NCBI RefSeq assembly: GCF_014648815.1
Contig: NZ_BMRV01000011.1
Location: 222,542-286,541 of the forward strand
Direction: 5' to 3'
Origin: Streptomyces flaveolus
GTDB taxonomy: Bacteria; Actinomycetota; Actinomycetes; Streptomycetales; Streptomycetaceae
DNA: 64,000 bases
The notes under the pieces were generated by a model. The model saw nothing but the letters and a program-made list of their open reading frames with translations, made no database searches and was not told the origin of the DNA. Each line of letters opens with the position of its first letter. The first letter of the stretch is position 1. Below, one piece after another: positions 34,574-43,696 of the stretch. A program made the translations under genes and the position numbers.

Positions 34574-35649
34574 GCCGCACGGTCGCCACGGCGCGGGGCG
34601 CGTCCGCGCCCGCCGGACCGACGGCGGCCGGCGGCCCCACCACCGAGACGGCCACTTCGGCCGCCGCCGGTGGCACGACGCCCGGCACCTCACGCTCCCG
34701 CTCCGGCCGTGCGGGCGCCTGGGCCGAACTGCTGCGCCTGCCCGCACTGTTCACCGTCCCCGGCGACGCCCTGGCCGGCGCCGCCGCGGCCGGTGCGCGC
34801 CCCGGGCCCCGCACCCTGCTCGCCATCGGATCCTCCCTGTGCCTGTACGAGGCCGGCATGGCCCTGAACGACTGGGCGGACCGTGCCGAGGACGCCGTGG
34901 AGCGCCCGCACCGCCCGATCCCGTCCGGCCGCGTCCGCCCGGCCGCCGCCCTGGCCGCCGCCGGTGCCCTGACCGGCGCCGGGCTGGCGCTCGCCGCCGG
35001 TGCGGGACGGCCCGCCCTCGCGGTGGCAGCGCCCCTGGCGGCGACCGTCTGGGCCTACGACCTCGCCCTGAAGCACACGCCCGCCGGTCCCGCGGCGATG
35101 GCCGCCGCCCGCGGACTGGACCTGCTCCTGGGCGCCGCGGCGACCGGCGGCGGCACCCGCGCCGCGCTTCCCTCCGCCGCGCTGCTCGGCACGCACACCC
35201 TCGCCGTCACGGCCGTCTCCCGCCGCGAGACCACCGGCGGTTCGGTCCTGGCTCCGCTCGCGGCCCTCGCCACGACGGGGGCGCTGACCCGGCTGGTCAC
35301 CCACCGCCGCACCCGACTCCCGGCAGGCCGGCGGGCAGCAGCCGCCCCCGGCCTGCCGGGCCCCGGCCCGGCCGGGCGCCGGCCCCGGGCCGACGGTGTC
35401 CTCACCACCGCCCTGGGCGCCGCCTACGCGGCCGCGGCCGCCCGCCCCTACGTCCACGCCACGCTCAACCCCTCGCCCCCGCTCACCCAGCGCGCCGTCG
35501 GCGGCGGCATCCGGGCCACGATCCCGCTCCAGGCGGCCCTCGCCGCCCGCTCCGGCGCGGTCACCACGTCCCTCCTGGTCGCGGCCCTGGCCCCGGCCGG
35601 CCGGCTCTTCGCGAGGAGGGCCGGCATGAGGAAGGTGAGCATCACATGA
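34570..35649 (+). CDS. eboC: UbiA-family prenyltransferase (EboC-like)
   Basis: A 359-residue membrane prenyltransferase. A hydrophilic head of about 50 residues precedes 8-9 hydrophobic segments. The first Asp-rich motif is MALNDWADRAEDAVERPHRP (Asn-Asp-x-x-Asp type) and the second region is VWAYDLALKHTPAGPAAMAA. UbiA enzymes move a prenyl group from an isoprenyl diphosphate to an acceptor; here a cyclitol or sugar acceptor is plausible but unproven. The start ATG overlaps the previous stop, and its own stop overlaps the next start (ATGA twice), so the operon is tightly coupled. Confidence 0.87.
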   Translation: MSRTVATARGASAPAGPTAAGGPTTETATSAAAGGTTPGTSRSRSGRAGAWAELLRLPALFTVPGDALAGAAAAGARPGPRTLLAIGSSLCLYEAGMALNDWADRAEDAVERPHRPIPSGRVRPAAALAAAGALTGAGLALAAGAGRPALAVAAPLAATVWAYDLALKHTPAGPAAMAAARGLDLLLGAAATGGGTRAALPSAALLGTHTLAVTAVSRRETTGGSVLAPLAALATTGALTRLVTHRRTRLPAGRRAAAAPGLPGPGPAGRRPRADGVLTTALGAAYAAAAARPYVHATLNPSPPLTQRAVGGGIRATIPLQAALAARSGAVTTSLLVAALAPAGRLFARRAGMRKVSIT

Positions 35650-36623
35650 CCCGGAACCCGCATCAGAAGCCGAACGGCAACGCCGACGTGACCGTGACCG
35701 CCGGCCCGCGGCCGGAGCCGGACGGGGCCTCCGCGTCCCCCCTCCGCTTCGGCTACGGCACCAACGGCCTCACCGACCTCCGCCTCGACGACGCCCTCGC
35801 CCTCCTCGCCGACCTCGGCTACGACGGCGTCGGCCTGACCCTCGACCACATGCACCTCGACCCGCTCGCCCCCGACCTCGCCGCCCGCACCCGCCGGGTC
35901 GCGCACCGTCTGGACGCACTCGGGCTCGACGTCACGGTCGAGACGGGCGCCCGCTATGTGCTCGACCCGCGCCGCAAGCACGGCCCGTCCCTCCTCGACC
36001 CGGACCCGGAGGACCGCGCCCGCCGCACCGACCTCCTCGTGCGGGCCGTCCGGGTCGCCGCCGACCTCGGTGCGCACGCCGTGCACTGCTTCAGCGGCAT
36101 CACCCGGCCCGGCACGGACGAGGACACGGCCTGGAAGCGGCTGGCCGAGTCCCTCGCCCCGGTCCTGGACGCCGCCGACGAGGCCGGCGTGCCCCTGGCC
36201 GTCGAACCCGAACCCGGCCACCTCCTGGCCACCCTCGCCGACTTCCACGTCCTGCGCCGCACCCTCGGCGACCCCCGGAACCTCGGCCTCACCCTGGACC
36301 TCGGCCACTGCCAGTGCCTCGAACCCCTCCCGCCCGCCGACTGCGTGCGCGAAGCCGCTCCCTGGCTGCGGCACGTGCAGATCGAGGACATGCGCCGCGG
36401 CGTCCACGAACACCTCCCCTTCGGAGACGGCGAGATCGACTTCCCGCCCGTCCTGGAGGCCCTCGCCGCCACCGGCTACCAGGGCCTCACCGTCGTCGAA
36501 CTGCCCCGCCACTCGCACGCCGGCCCCCACTTCGCCGAACACTCCCTCCCGTTCCTCCGCCGGGCGGCGGCAGCGGCGTCCACCTCCACGAACCACCGGG
36601 GCGAGCCGTCCGCCACCCTCTGA
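35646..36623 (+). CDS. Sugar phosphate isomerase/epimerase-like TIM-barrel protein in ebo-type cluster
   Basis: A 325-residue xylose-isomerase-like protein with a hydrophilic head of about 35 residues. Metal-site elements are GVPLAVEPEPGHLLA, GLTLDLGHCQCLEP, VQIEDMRRGVHEHLPFG and LTVVELPRHSHAG. It differs from EboE, which follows two genes later, so the cluster has two TIM-barrel proteins. The role is unknown; it could isomerise or cleave a keto-cyclitol or sugar. The start overlaps the UbiA stop, and the next gene starts 13 bp after its own stop. Confidence 0.87.
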   Translation: MTRNPHQKPNGNADVTVTAGPRPEPDGASASPLRFGYGTNGLTDLRLDDALALLADLGYDGVGLTLDHMHLDPLAPDLAARTRRVAHRLDALGLDVTVETGARYVLDPRRKHGPSLLDPDPEDRARRTDLLVRAVRVAADLGAHAVHCFSGITRPGTDEDTAWKRLAESLAPVLDAADEAGVPLAVEPEPGHLLATLADFHVLRRTLGDPRNLGLTLDLGHCQCLEPLPPADCVREAAPWLRHVQIEDMRRGVHEHLPFGDGEIDFPPVLEALAATGYQGLTVVELPRHSHAGPHFAEHSLPFLRRAAAAASTSTNHRGEPSATL

Positions 36624-36636
36624 AGGGAGCCACCTC

Positions 36637-37365
36637 ATGACCAGAAGCCACGCCACCCACCGCACCCAGGACACGGATGGCACCCGCGTCGAGCAGGCCG
36701 CCCAGGGCACCACCCCCGCCCACATCGCGCCGGCCGACCTGCGGGCCACGCTCACCTCCCGGCTCGACGGAGCCGCCCGCGCCTGGCTCGACCAGGCCCT
36801 GGACGAGGCCGCCGCCCACCCCGGCGCCCACGGCCCGATCTCCGTCTGGGAGCTGCGCCTCGCCGAGGCAGGGCGCCGCTGCGGCCCCGCCCACGCCGAC
36901 GCCGCCCGCGTCCTCATCCTGCACGCGGCCCACGCCGACGCGACCGTCCTGGCCCGGGTGTACGCGCAGGGCACCGCCGACGAACGCCGCGCCGTCCTGC
37001 AGGCGCTGCCCCACCTCGTGCCCGGCCCCGACGCCCTCCCGCTCGTCGAGGACGCCCTGCGCACCAACGACACCCGGCTGGTCGCCGCCGCCCTCGGCCC
37101 GTACGCCGCCCGGCACCTGGACGCCCACCAGTGGCGGCACGCCGTGCTGAAGTGCCTGTTCACCGGAGTCCCCGTCGACCAGGTGGCGGACCTGGACCGG
37201 CGGGCCGGCGCGGACGCCGAACTCGCCCGCATGCTCGCCGACTACGCCGCCGAACGCACCGCCGCGGGCCGTCCCGTCCCCGACGACCTGCACCGCGTCC
37301 TGGCCCTGACCGACGCCCCGCGCTCCCCGCACGGCACGGTCGACCCCCACGGCAAGGAGTCCTGA
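36637..37365 (+). CDS. eboA: EboA-domain protein
   Basis: A 242-residue soluble helical protein. A disordered head of about 35 residues (Thr/Gln/His-rich) is followed by HEAT-like amphipathic helices. LILHAAHADATVLARVYAQG, DERRAVLQALPHL and HAVLKCLFTGVPVDQV resemble EboA proteins. EboA has no known catalytic activity and is required for ebo function where tested. There is no signal peptide or membrane span. The ATG follows GAAGGGAG. Its stop overlaps the TatD-family start (TGATG). Recognition rests on pattern and on context with EboB, EboC, EboE and EboF. Confidence 0.82.
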   Translation: MTRSHATHRTQDTDGTRVEQAAQGTTPAHIAPADLRATLTSRLDGAARAWLDQALDEAAAHPGAHGPISVWELRLAEAGRRCGPAHADAARVLILHAAHADATVLARVYAQGTADERRAVLQALPHLVPGPDALPLVEDALRTNDTRLVAAALGPYAARHLDAHQWRHAVLKCLFTGVPVDQVADLDRRAGADAELARMLADYAAERTAAGRPVPDDLHRVLALTDAPRSPHGTVDPHGKES

Positions 37366-38213
37366 TGCGCATCTTCGACCCCCACATCCACATGACCTCC
37401 CGCACCACCGACGACTACGAGGCCATGTACACCGCGGGCGTCCGCGCCGTCGTCGAGCCCTCCTTCTGGCTCGGCCAGCCCCGCACCTCTCCCGACTCCT
37501 TCCGCGACTACTTCGACGCCCTCCTGGGCTGGGAGCCCTTCCGCGCCGCCCAGTACGGCATCGCCCACCACTGCACGATCGCCCTCAACCCCAAGGAGGC
37601 CAACGACCCGCGCTGCCTGCCCGTCCTGGACGAACTGCCCCGCTATCTCGTCAAGGACCGCGTCGTCGCCGTCGGCGAGATCGGCTACGACTCGATGACC
37701 CCGGCGGAGGACACGGCCCTGGCCACCCAGCTCCAGCTCGCCGCCGACCACGGCCTGCCCGCCCTCGTGCACACCCCGCACCGTGACAAGCTGGCCGGCC
37801 TGCGCCGCACCCTCGACGTGGTCCGCGAGTCCGCCCTGCCCACGGACCGGGTCCTGGTCGACCACCTCAACGAGACCACCGTCAAGGACGCCAAGGACAG
37901 CGGCGCCTGGCTCGGCTTCTCCGTCTATCCGGACACCAAGATGGACGAGATCCGCATGGTCGCCCTCCTGCGCGAGTACGGCCCGGAACGGGTCCTGGTG
38001 AACTCCGCCGCCGACTGGGGCAGGAGCGACCCGCTCAAGACCCGCAAGGTCGGCGACCTGATGCTCGCCGAGGGATTCACCGAGGACGACGTGGACCGGG
38101 TGCTGTGGCGCAACCCCGTCGCCTTCTACGGGCTCAGCGGGCGCCTGAGCCTCGACGTGACCCCGTCCGACGCCACGCACGAGGGCAACTCCATCCTGCG
38201 CGGCGGGGAGTGA
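37365..38213 (+). CDS. eboB: TatD-family metal-dependent hydrolase (EboB-like)
   Basis: A 282-residue amidohydrolase-fold protein. The metal ligands are visible in order: HIH in FDPHIHMTSRTT, Glu in VAVGEIGYDS, His in LVHTPHRDKL, His in VLVDHLNETT and Asp in VNSAADWGRSD. TatD proteins are phosphoesterases or nucleases; in ebo clusters this paralogue presumably acts on a small metabolite (inference). It starts at ATG 37365 inside the EboA stop and ends three bases before EboE. Confidence 0.88.
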   Translation: MRIFDPHIHMTSRTTDDYEAMYTAGVRAVVEPSFWLGQPRTSPDSFRDYFDALLGWEPFRAAQYGIAHHCTIALNPKEANDPRCLPVLDELPRYLVKDRVVAVGEIGYDSMTPAEDTALATQLQLAADHGLPALVHTPHRDKLAGLRRTLDVVRESALPTDRVLVDHLNETTVKDAKDSGAWLGFSVYPDTKMDEIRMVALLREYGPERVLVNSAADWGRSDPLKTRKVGDLMLAEGFTEDDVDRVLWRNPVAFYGLSGRLSLDVTPSDATHEGNSILRGGE

Positions 38214-38216
38214 GCG

Positions 38217-39407
38217 ATGCGCTTCCGGCACCCCGACGGCTCCACCGTCCACCTCGCCTACTGCACCAACGTCCACCCCGCCGAGACCCTCGACGGTGTC
38301 CTCGCCCAGCTCCGCGACCACTGCGAACCCGTCCGTAAACGCCTGGGCCGCGACCGCCTCGGCATCGGCCTGTGGCTCGCCCGCGACGCGGCCCACGCCC
38401 TGGTCACCGACCCCTCGGCACTGCGCGGGCTGCGCACCGAACTCGACCGGCGCGGCCTGGAGGTCGTCACCCTCAACGGCTTCCCCTACGAGGGCTTCGG
38501 CGCCGAGGAGGTCAAGTACCGCGTCTACAAGCCCGACTGGGCCGACCCCGAGCGCCTCGACCACACCACCTCCCTCGCCCGCGTCCTCGCCGGCCTGCTG
38601 CCCGACGACGTCACCGACGGCACCATCTCCACCCTGCCGCTGGCCTGGCGCACCGCCTACGACGAGACCCGCGCCGACAAGGCCCGGGGCGCCCTCGTCA
38701 CCCTCGCCGAACGTCTCGACGCCCTCGAGGAACTCACCGGCCGCTCCATCCGCATCGGCCTCGAACCCGAGCCCGGCTGCGTGGTGGAGACCACCCACGA
38801 CGCCATCGTCCCGCTCACCGCGATCGCCCACGACCGCATCGGCATCTGCGTCGACACCTGCCACCTCGCGACCTCCTTCGAAGACCCGCACACCGCCCTG
38901 GACGCCCTGACCGAGGCCCGCGTCCCCGTCGTCAAGTCCCAGCTCTCCGCCGCCCTGCACGCCGAACACCCCCGTCTCCCCGACGTCCGCGAAGCACTCG
39001 CGGCCTTCGCCGAACCCCGCTTCCTGCACCAGACCCGCAGCGCCGGCACCGCCGACGGGTCCGGGACCGTGCCGCTGCACGGCACCGACGACCTCGACGA
39101 GGCCCTCGCCTCCGACGGTCCGCTGCCCGACACCGCGCCCTGGCGGGCCCACTTCCACGTCCCGCTGCACGCGGCCCCCGCCGCGCCCCTCACCTCCACC
39201 CTCCCCGTGCTCAAGGCCGCGCTGTCCCGGCTCGTCGGCGGCCCGCACCCGCTCACCCGGCACCTGGAGGTCGAGACCTACACCTGGCAGGCCCTCCCGC
39301 CCGAGCTGCGGCCCCGCGCCCGCGCCCAGCTCACCGACGGCATCGCCGCCGAGCTGACCCTCGCCCGCGACCTGTTGACGGACCTCGGCCTCAAGGAACT
39401 GCCATGA
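38217..39407 (+). CDS. eboE: Metabolite traffic protein EboE (TIM-barrel)
   Basis: A 396-residue TIM-barrel protein with the EboE N-terminal signature HLAYCTNVHPAETLDGV. Further elements are TLNGFPYEGFGAEEVKYRVY, IRIGLEPEPGCVVETTHDA and IGICVDTCHLATSFEDP, and EVETYTWQALPPELR at the end. In cyanobacteria ebo genes are needed to export scytonemin precursors to the periplasm; the exact activity of EboE is not known. The ATG follows GCGGGGAG. The stop overlaps the next start (ATGA). Confidence 0.9.
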   Translation: MRFRHPDGSTVHLAYCTNVHPAETLDGVLAQLRDHCEPVRKRLGRDRLGIGLWLARDAAHALVTDPSALRGLRTELDRRGLEVVTLNGFPYEGFGAEEVKYRVYKPDWADPERLDHTTSLARVLAGLLPDDVTDGTISTLPLAWRTAYDETRADKARGALVTLAERLDALEELTGRSIRIGLEPEPGCVVETTHDAIVPLTAIAHDRIGICVDTCHLATSFEDPHTALDALTEARVPVVKSQLSAALHAEHPRLPDVREALAAFAEPRFLHQTRSAGTADGSGTVPLHGTDDLDEALASDGPLPDTAPWRAHFHVPLHAAPAAPLTSTLPVLKAALSRLVGGPHPLTRHLEVETYTWQALPPELRPRARAQLTDGIAAELTLARDLLTDLGLKELP

Positions 39408-40801
39408 CCCCACCGACCCCCTCCGACGGACCGACCCCGCTCCTCGTCCTGGACGTCGTCGGCCTCACCCCCCGTCTCCTCGACCACATGCCCCACCTCA
39501 AGGCGCTCGGCCAAGCCGGCTCCCGCGCACCGCTCGGCACCGTCCTGCCGGCCGTCACCTGCGCCGCCCAGTCCACCTTCCTCACCGGCACCCACCCCTC
39601 CGAGCACGGCATCGTCGGCAACGGCTGGTACTTCCGCGAACTCGGCGACGTCCTGCTGTGGCGTCAGCACAACGGCCTGGTCGCCGGCGACAGACTCTGG
39701 GACGCCGCCCGCCGCGCCCACCCCGGCTACACCGTCGCCAACATCTGCTGGTGGTACGCCATGGGCGCCGACACCGACATCACCGTCACCCCCCGTCCCG
39801 TCTACTACGCCGACGGCCGCAAGGAACCCGACTGCTACACCCGGCCGCCGGCCCTGCACGACGAACTCACCGAGAAACTCGGCACCTTCCCCCTCTTCCA
39901 CTTCTGGGGCCCCGGCGCCGACCTGGTGTCCAGCCAGTGGATCATCGACGCCACCCGGCACATCATGGCCACCCGCCACCCCGACCTCACACTCTGCTAC
40001 CTCCCTCACCTCGACTACGACCTGCAGCGCTTCGGCCCCGACGACCCGCGCTCCCTGAAGGCCGCCGCCGACCTGGACGCGGCGCTCGCCCCGCTCCTCG
40101 ACGACGCCCGCGCCGAGGGCCGCACCGTCGTCGCGCTGTCCGAGTACGGCATCACCCGCGTGAACCGGCCCGTGGACATCAACCGCGCCCTGCGCCGCGC
40201 CGGACTGCTGGAGGTCCACACCCAGGACGGCATGGAGTACCTCGACCCGATGGCCTCCCGCGCCTTCGCGGTCGCCGACCACCAGATCGCCCACGTGTAC
40301 GTCCGCCGCCCCGAGGACCTCGACGCCACCCGCGCCGCCCTCGACGGCCTGCCCGGCATCGAGCAACTCCTCGACGACGAGGGCAAGAAGGCCCACCACC
40401 TCGACCATCCCCGCGCCGGCGAACTCGTCGCCGTCGCGGAGCCGGACGCCTGGTTCACGTACTACTACTGGCTCGACGACGACCGCGCGCCCGACTTCGC
40501 GCAGCTCGTCGAGATCCACCGCAAACCCGGCTACGACCCGGTCGAGCTGTTCATGGACCCGCTCGACCCCTACGTCAAGGTCAAGGCGGCCACCGCCGTG
40601 GCCCGCAAGAAGCTCGGCATGCGCTACCGCATGGCGGTCGTGCCCCTGGACGCCTCACCTATCCGCGGCAGCCACGGCCGCCTCCCAGCGAGCGACGACG
40701 AAGGTCCGCTCCTCATCTGCTCCACCCCCCGCGCAGTCGGCGACCGCGTCGCGGCCACCGACGTCAAGCAACTCCTGCTCCGGCTCGCCGGACTCGGGTG
40801 A
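39404..40801 (+). CDS. eboF: Alkaline phosphatase-superfamily phosphodiesterase (EboF-like nucleotide pyrophosphatase)
   Basis: A 465-residue type I phosphodiesterase/nucleotide pyrophosphatase-like enzyme. VLPAVTCAAQSTFLTGTHPS holds the Thr nucleophile, followed by HGIVGNGWYF. Metal-site regions are YLPHLDYDLQRFG (Asp, His, Asp) and VALSEYGI; in the latter Glu occupies the usual Asp position of canonical NPPs. A further His region is VADHQIAHVYV. No signal peptide, so cytoplasmic. It is the last gene of the coupled cluster. It probably removes a phosphate or nucleotide group from the ebo metabolite (inference). Confidence 0.86.
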   Translation: MTPPTPSDGPTPLLVLDVVGLTPRLLDHMPHLKALGQAGSRAPLGTVLPAVTCAAQSTFLTGTHPSEHGIVGNGWYFRELGDVLLWRQHNGLVAGDRLWDAARRAHPGYTVANICWWYAMGADTDITVTPRPVYYADGRKEPDCYTRPPALHDELTEKLGTFPLFHFWGPGADLVSSQWIIDATRHIMATRHPDLTLCYLPHLDYDLQRFGPDDPRSLKAAADLDAALAPLLDDARAEGRTVVALSEYGITRVNRPVDINRALRRAGLLEVHTQDGMEYLDPMASRAFAVADHQIAHVYVRRPEDLDATRAALDGLPGIEQLLDDEGKKAHHLDHPRAGELVAVAEPDAWFTYYYWLDDDRAPDFAQLVEIHRKPGYDPVELFMDPLDPYVKVKAATAVARKKLGMRYRMAVVPLDASPIRGSHGRLPASDDEGPLLICSTPRAVGDRVAATDVKQLLLRLAGLG

Positions 40802-40925
40802 CGTACGGCCGCGCACCACGGCGTACGAGACCCGGGATCCAGCTACCGAGAGTGAAACACACGGCACTGACAACGGCCCGTCCCGACCGCATCGGCGCAG
40901 GCCACGACCCAGAAGGCAGGCACCC

Positions 40926-42116
40926 GTGACCCCGTTCCCCGACCCGTCCCGCACCGACACGACCTCCGCCGACGCCCCCGGCGAGGCCCTGCGCCGCACC
41001 CTCGGCGTCGGCCGCCGCCGCTTCCTCACCACCTGCACCGCCGTCGCGGCCGGTGCCGTCGCGGCCCCCGTCTTCGGCGCCGGCCCGGCCCTGGCCGGCG
41101 ACCGGGACAGGGACCACGGCCACGACCACGGCGGTGACGTCCTCGTCCCGGCGGACAGGCGCGGCATCATCCTCTACACCGTCCGCGACGCCACCGCCCG
41201 CGACCCCCTCGCATCCGACCTGCCCTCCGGCTTCCGCGAGGTGTTCAAGCAGCTGGCCCGGCACGGCTACCGCCAGGTGGAGTTCGCCGGGTACAACCAG
41301 CACGCGAACGCGCCCGGTGGAGCCAGCCTGGAATCCGTGGCCGGCGCCAAGCTGCTGCGCTCATGGCTCGACGAGTACGGCCTGCGGGCGCAGGGCAACC
41401 ACGGCTTCATCCCGCCCTCCTGGCCGCTGACCACGGCGGACCTGGACACCTTCAAGAAGCACCTGGAGATCGCCAACATCCTCGGCATGGACCACATGGG
41501 CACCGGTGGCGACCCCACCGGCAGCTCCTACCGCGCCGACTGGGACGTGGCCGCCGACAAGTGGAACGCCCTCGGTGCCATCGCCCGCCGCGAGGGCATC
41601 AAGCTCTACACCCACAACCACGACAGCGCGTACGGCTTCCTGCTCGACGGCGGCCCGCTGGACGACCAGGGCCGACCGACCCGCAGCTCGGGCATCCGGA
41701 AGCTGGAGTACTTCCTCAAGATCACCGACCCGCGGGCGGTCTGGCTGGAGATGGACATCTTCTGGGCGCACGTCGCCCAGTACAAGTTCCACACCTACAC
41801 CGCCCACGACGGCTCCACCCGCAAGAACGTCTTCGACCCGGCCGGACTCGTCGTCCGCAACAACAAGCGCTACCCGCTGTTCCACGCCAAGGACGGCGTC
41901 GTCAGCACGACCAACGGCATGGGCTACGACATGGTGCCCTTCGGCACCGGAGTCATCGACTACACGACGTTCTTCTCACGGGTCGGGCAGCGCAACTACC
42001 ACAACCCGATGATCGAGGACGACAACTCGCCGAGCGCCACCGACCCCGCGCAGTCGCTGCGCGAGGCCAAGATCAGCTACGACAACCTCGCGGCCCTGCG
42101 CAAGCGCCGCCGCTGA
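40926..42116 (+). CDS. Tat-exported TIM-barrel sugar isomerase/lyase-like protein
   Basis: A 396-residue protein with a twin-arginine signal (GRRRFLTTC at about 29-37, hydrophobic stretch to about 55, likely cleavage after ALA). The mature part starts with a His/Asp-rich segment and a xylose-isomerase-like barrel. Elements are GYRQVEFAGYNQHAN, KLYTHNHDSAYGF, VWLEMDIFWAHVAQ and YPLFHAKDG, giving the Glu/Asp/His metal site. Export of a folded metalloprotein fits Tat. Secreted members often act on keto-sugars in 3-keto-glycoside pathways; the DUF1080 protein upstream makes that attractive here. The GTG start at 40926 follows GAAGGCAGG. Confidence 0.87.
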   Translation: MTPFPDPSRTDTTSADAPGEALRRTLGVGRRRFLTTCTAVAAGAVAAPVFGAGPALAGDRDRDHGHDHGGDVLVPADRRGIILYTVRDATARDPLASDLPSGFREVFKQLARHGYRQVEFAGYNQHANAPGGASLESVAGAKLLRSWLDEYGLRAQGNHGFIPPSWPLTTADLDTFKKHLEIANILGMDHMGTGGDPTGSSYRADWDVAADKWNALGAIARREGIKLYTHNHDSAYGFLLDGGPLDDQGRPTRSSGIRKLEYFLKITDPRAVWLEMDIFWAHVAQYKFHTYTAHDGSTRKNVFDPAGLVVRNNKRYPLFHAKDGVVSTTNGMGYDMVPFGTGVIDYTTFFSRVGQRNYHNPMIEDDNSPSATDPAQSLREAKISYDNLAALRKRRR

Positions 42117-42122
42117 CCCGGA

Positions 42123-42175
42123 CACGGACCGGGCGGCCCCTCCCGCGTGCTGCGGGAGGGGCCGCCCGGTCCGTG
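42123..42175. terminator. Strong bidirectional terminator
   Basis: A perfect 24-bp GC-rich stem with a 5-nt loop (GTGCT at 42147-42151), centred between the convergent TIM-barrel and OFA transporter genes. It is the strongest hairpin seen in the window. Confidence 0.93.
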
Positions 42176-42194
42176 CGAAGAAGGTTTCGTCCGG

Positions 42195-43574
42195 TCATCC
42201 CTCACCGAGTGGCCGGGGGTTGGGCGTGATGCGCTTGTCCTTCGAGCGACCCGGCGGCTGCAGGAAGAGCGCCACGAACCCGGCGAAGATCGAGATGCAG
42301 CCCGCCAGGCCGAAGGCGCCGTTGTAGCCCCAGGCGCCGACGACCACGGAGCCCATGCCCGCGCCCAGACCGGAGACGAGCTTGGAGCTGTAGACCATCC
42401 CGTAGTTGGTGGCGTTGTTGTTCTCGCCGAAGTAGTCCGCCGTCAGCGCCGCGAACATCGGGAAGATGGCACCGCCGCCGAAACCGGAGACGGCGGAGAA
42501 GAGCAGGAACAGCGGCAGGTTCTTGATCTCGGCCGCGAAGATGATGCCGAACTGGGCGAGGCCCAGGATGGCGCACACGTAGAGCAGACACTGCTTGCGG
42601 CCGTAGAGGTCGGAGAGCCAGCCGATGACACCGCGCCCGGTGCCGTTGACGATCGCCTTCAGCGACATCGCGGTGGCCACGATCCCGGCCGCGAAGCCCG
42701 CCTCCTCGCCGATGTCGACCTGGAAGGCGATGCCGAAGATGTTCACGCCGGAGGTGCAGGCGAGACAGAACCACATCAGCGCCACCCGGCCGGTCCGCCA
42801 GGCCTCCAGCGGGGAGTACTGCTTGGTGGCCGGGGGGTTCTTCTCCAGCGAACGCCGGGCCCGCGGGTCGGCCGGCGGGTTCAGCGGGTCGATCGAGTCC
42901 GGCCACCAGTTCTTCGGCGGGTCCCGGAAGTAGAAGCCGGCGAGAGCCACCGTCGCGGCGAGGAAGACACCCGCACAGACCAACACCCAGCGGAAGTTGG
43001 AGCCGTCCATGTAGCCGTGGAAGATGAAGACGAACGGCACCGAGCCGTAGGCGAAACCGCCGTTGACGAAGCCGGTCTTCCCGCCCCGGCGCTCCGGGTA
43101 CCACTTGCCGACCATGTTGACGCAGGTCGCGTACACCATGCCGGCACCCATGCCGCTGAACACGCCGAACCCGATGAAGGCGAGCGAGACATGCGGCGCG
43201 AACGCCAGTGACAGATAGCCGAGCAGTGTGCCGACCGAACCCAGCATCATGGCCCAGCGCGCCGGCAGTTTGCCGTTCTCCCTCAGCCGTCCCGCCGGAA
43301 AGGCGACCGCGGCCTGGCAGAAGATCCAGGCGGTCATCATCCAGTAGATGCTGCCGCTGGACCAGTGGTGGGCCTCGTGGAGCGTGTCCTCGGCGGACGC
43401 GAACGCGTACTCGGCGGAAGAGATGCCCATCATGCCGATCCAGGGCAGGATCACCATCCACTTGCGCTTGCGCCCCATGATGTCGATGTCGGACTCGCCC
43501 ACGCGATAGACGCGTCCGTTCCTGTCGGTCACCTCCCGGTGGACGGCGACCCGTGTGACATCGGTGGTTGTCAT
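42195..43574 (-). CDS. OFA-family MFS transporter in oxalate catabolism cluster
   Basis: A 459-residue transporter with 12 membrane spans and an extended cytoplasmic head (about 1-35) and central loop (about 215-255, rich in Pro, Asp and Arg). OFA features are ISSAEYAFASAEDTL in the first periplasmic loop, FSGMGAGMVYATCVNMVGKW in helix 5, and GWLSDLYGRKQCLLY at the start of the second half. It lies downstream of oxc, frc and an acyl-CoA ligase, so oxalate import or oxalate/formate exchange is the likely role. It is longer than the OFA protein at 18428 and has no small partner gene. The ATG follows AAGGGG. Confidence 0.9.
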   Translation of the reverse strand: MTTTDVTRVAVHREVTDRNGRVYRVGESDIDIMGRKRKWMVILPWIGMMGISSAEYAFASAEDTLHEAHHWSSGSIYWMMTAWIFCQAAVAFPAGRLRENGKLPARWAMMLGSVGTLLGYLSLAFAPHVSLAFIGFGVFSGMGAGMVYATCVNMVGKWYPERRGGKTGFVNGGFAYGSVPFVFIFHGYMDGSNFRWVLVCAGVFLAATVALAGFYFRDPPKNWWPDSIDPLNPPADPRARRSLEKNPPATKQYSPLEAWRTGRVALMWFCLACTSGVNIFGIAFQVDIGEEAGFAAGIVATAMSLKAIVNGTGRGVIGWLSDLYGRKQCLLYVCAILGLAQFGIIFAAEIKNLPLFLLFSAVSGFGGGAIFPMFAALTADYFGENNNATNYGMVYSSKLVSGLGAGMGSVVVGAWGYNGAFGLAGCISIFAGFVALFLQPPGRSKDKRITPNPRPLGEG

Positions 43575-43696
43575 GTCGTGTGCACCCCTTGCGTTCGAAA
43601 GATCTGGCCAGCGCCCCCTGTCCCATGCCTTTCGTGCGCGCGCGGGTCCTGGGGCCGGCCGACGCGCACCGTCGGCCGGTCCCGTGCTCCCTCAGC

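Noticed and set aside
42123..42175. Insertion-sequence terminal repeat or CRISPR-like repeat
   Set aside because: Single perfect stem-loop between convergent genes, no transposase and no spacing pattern: a terminator.
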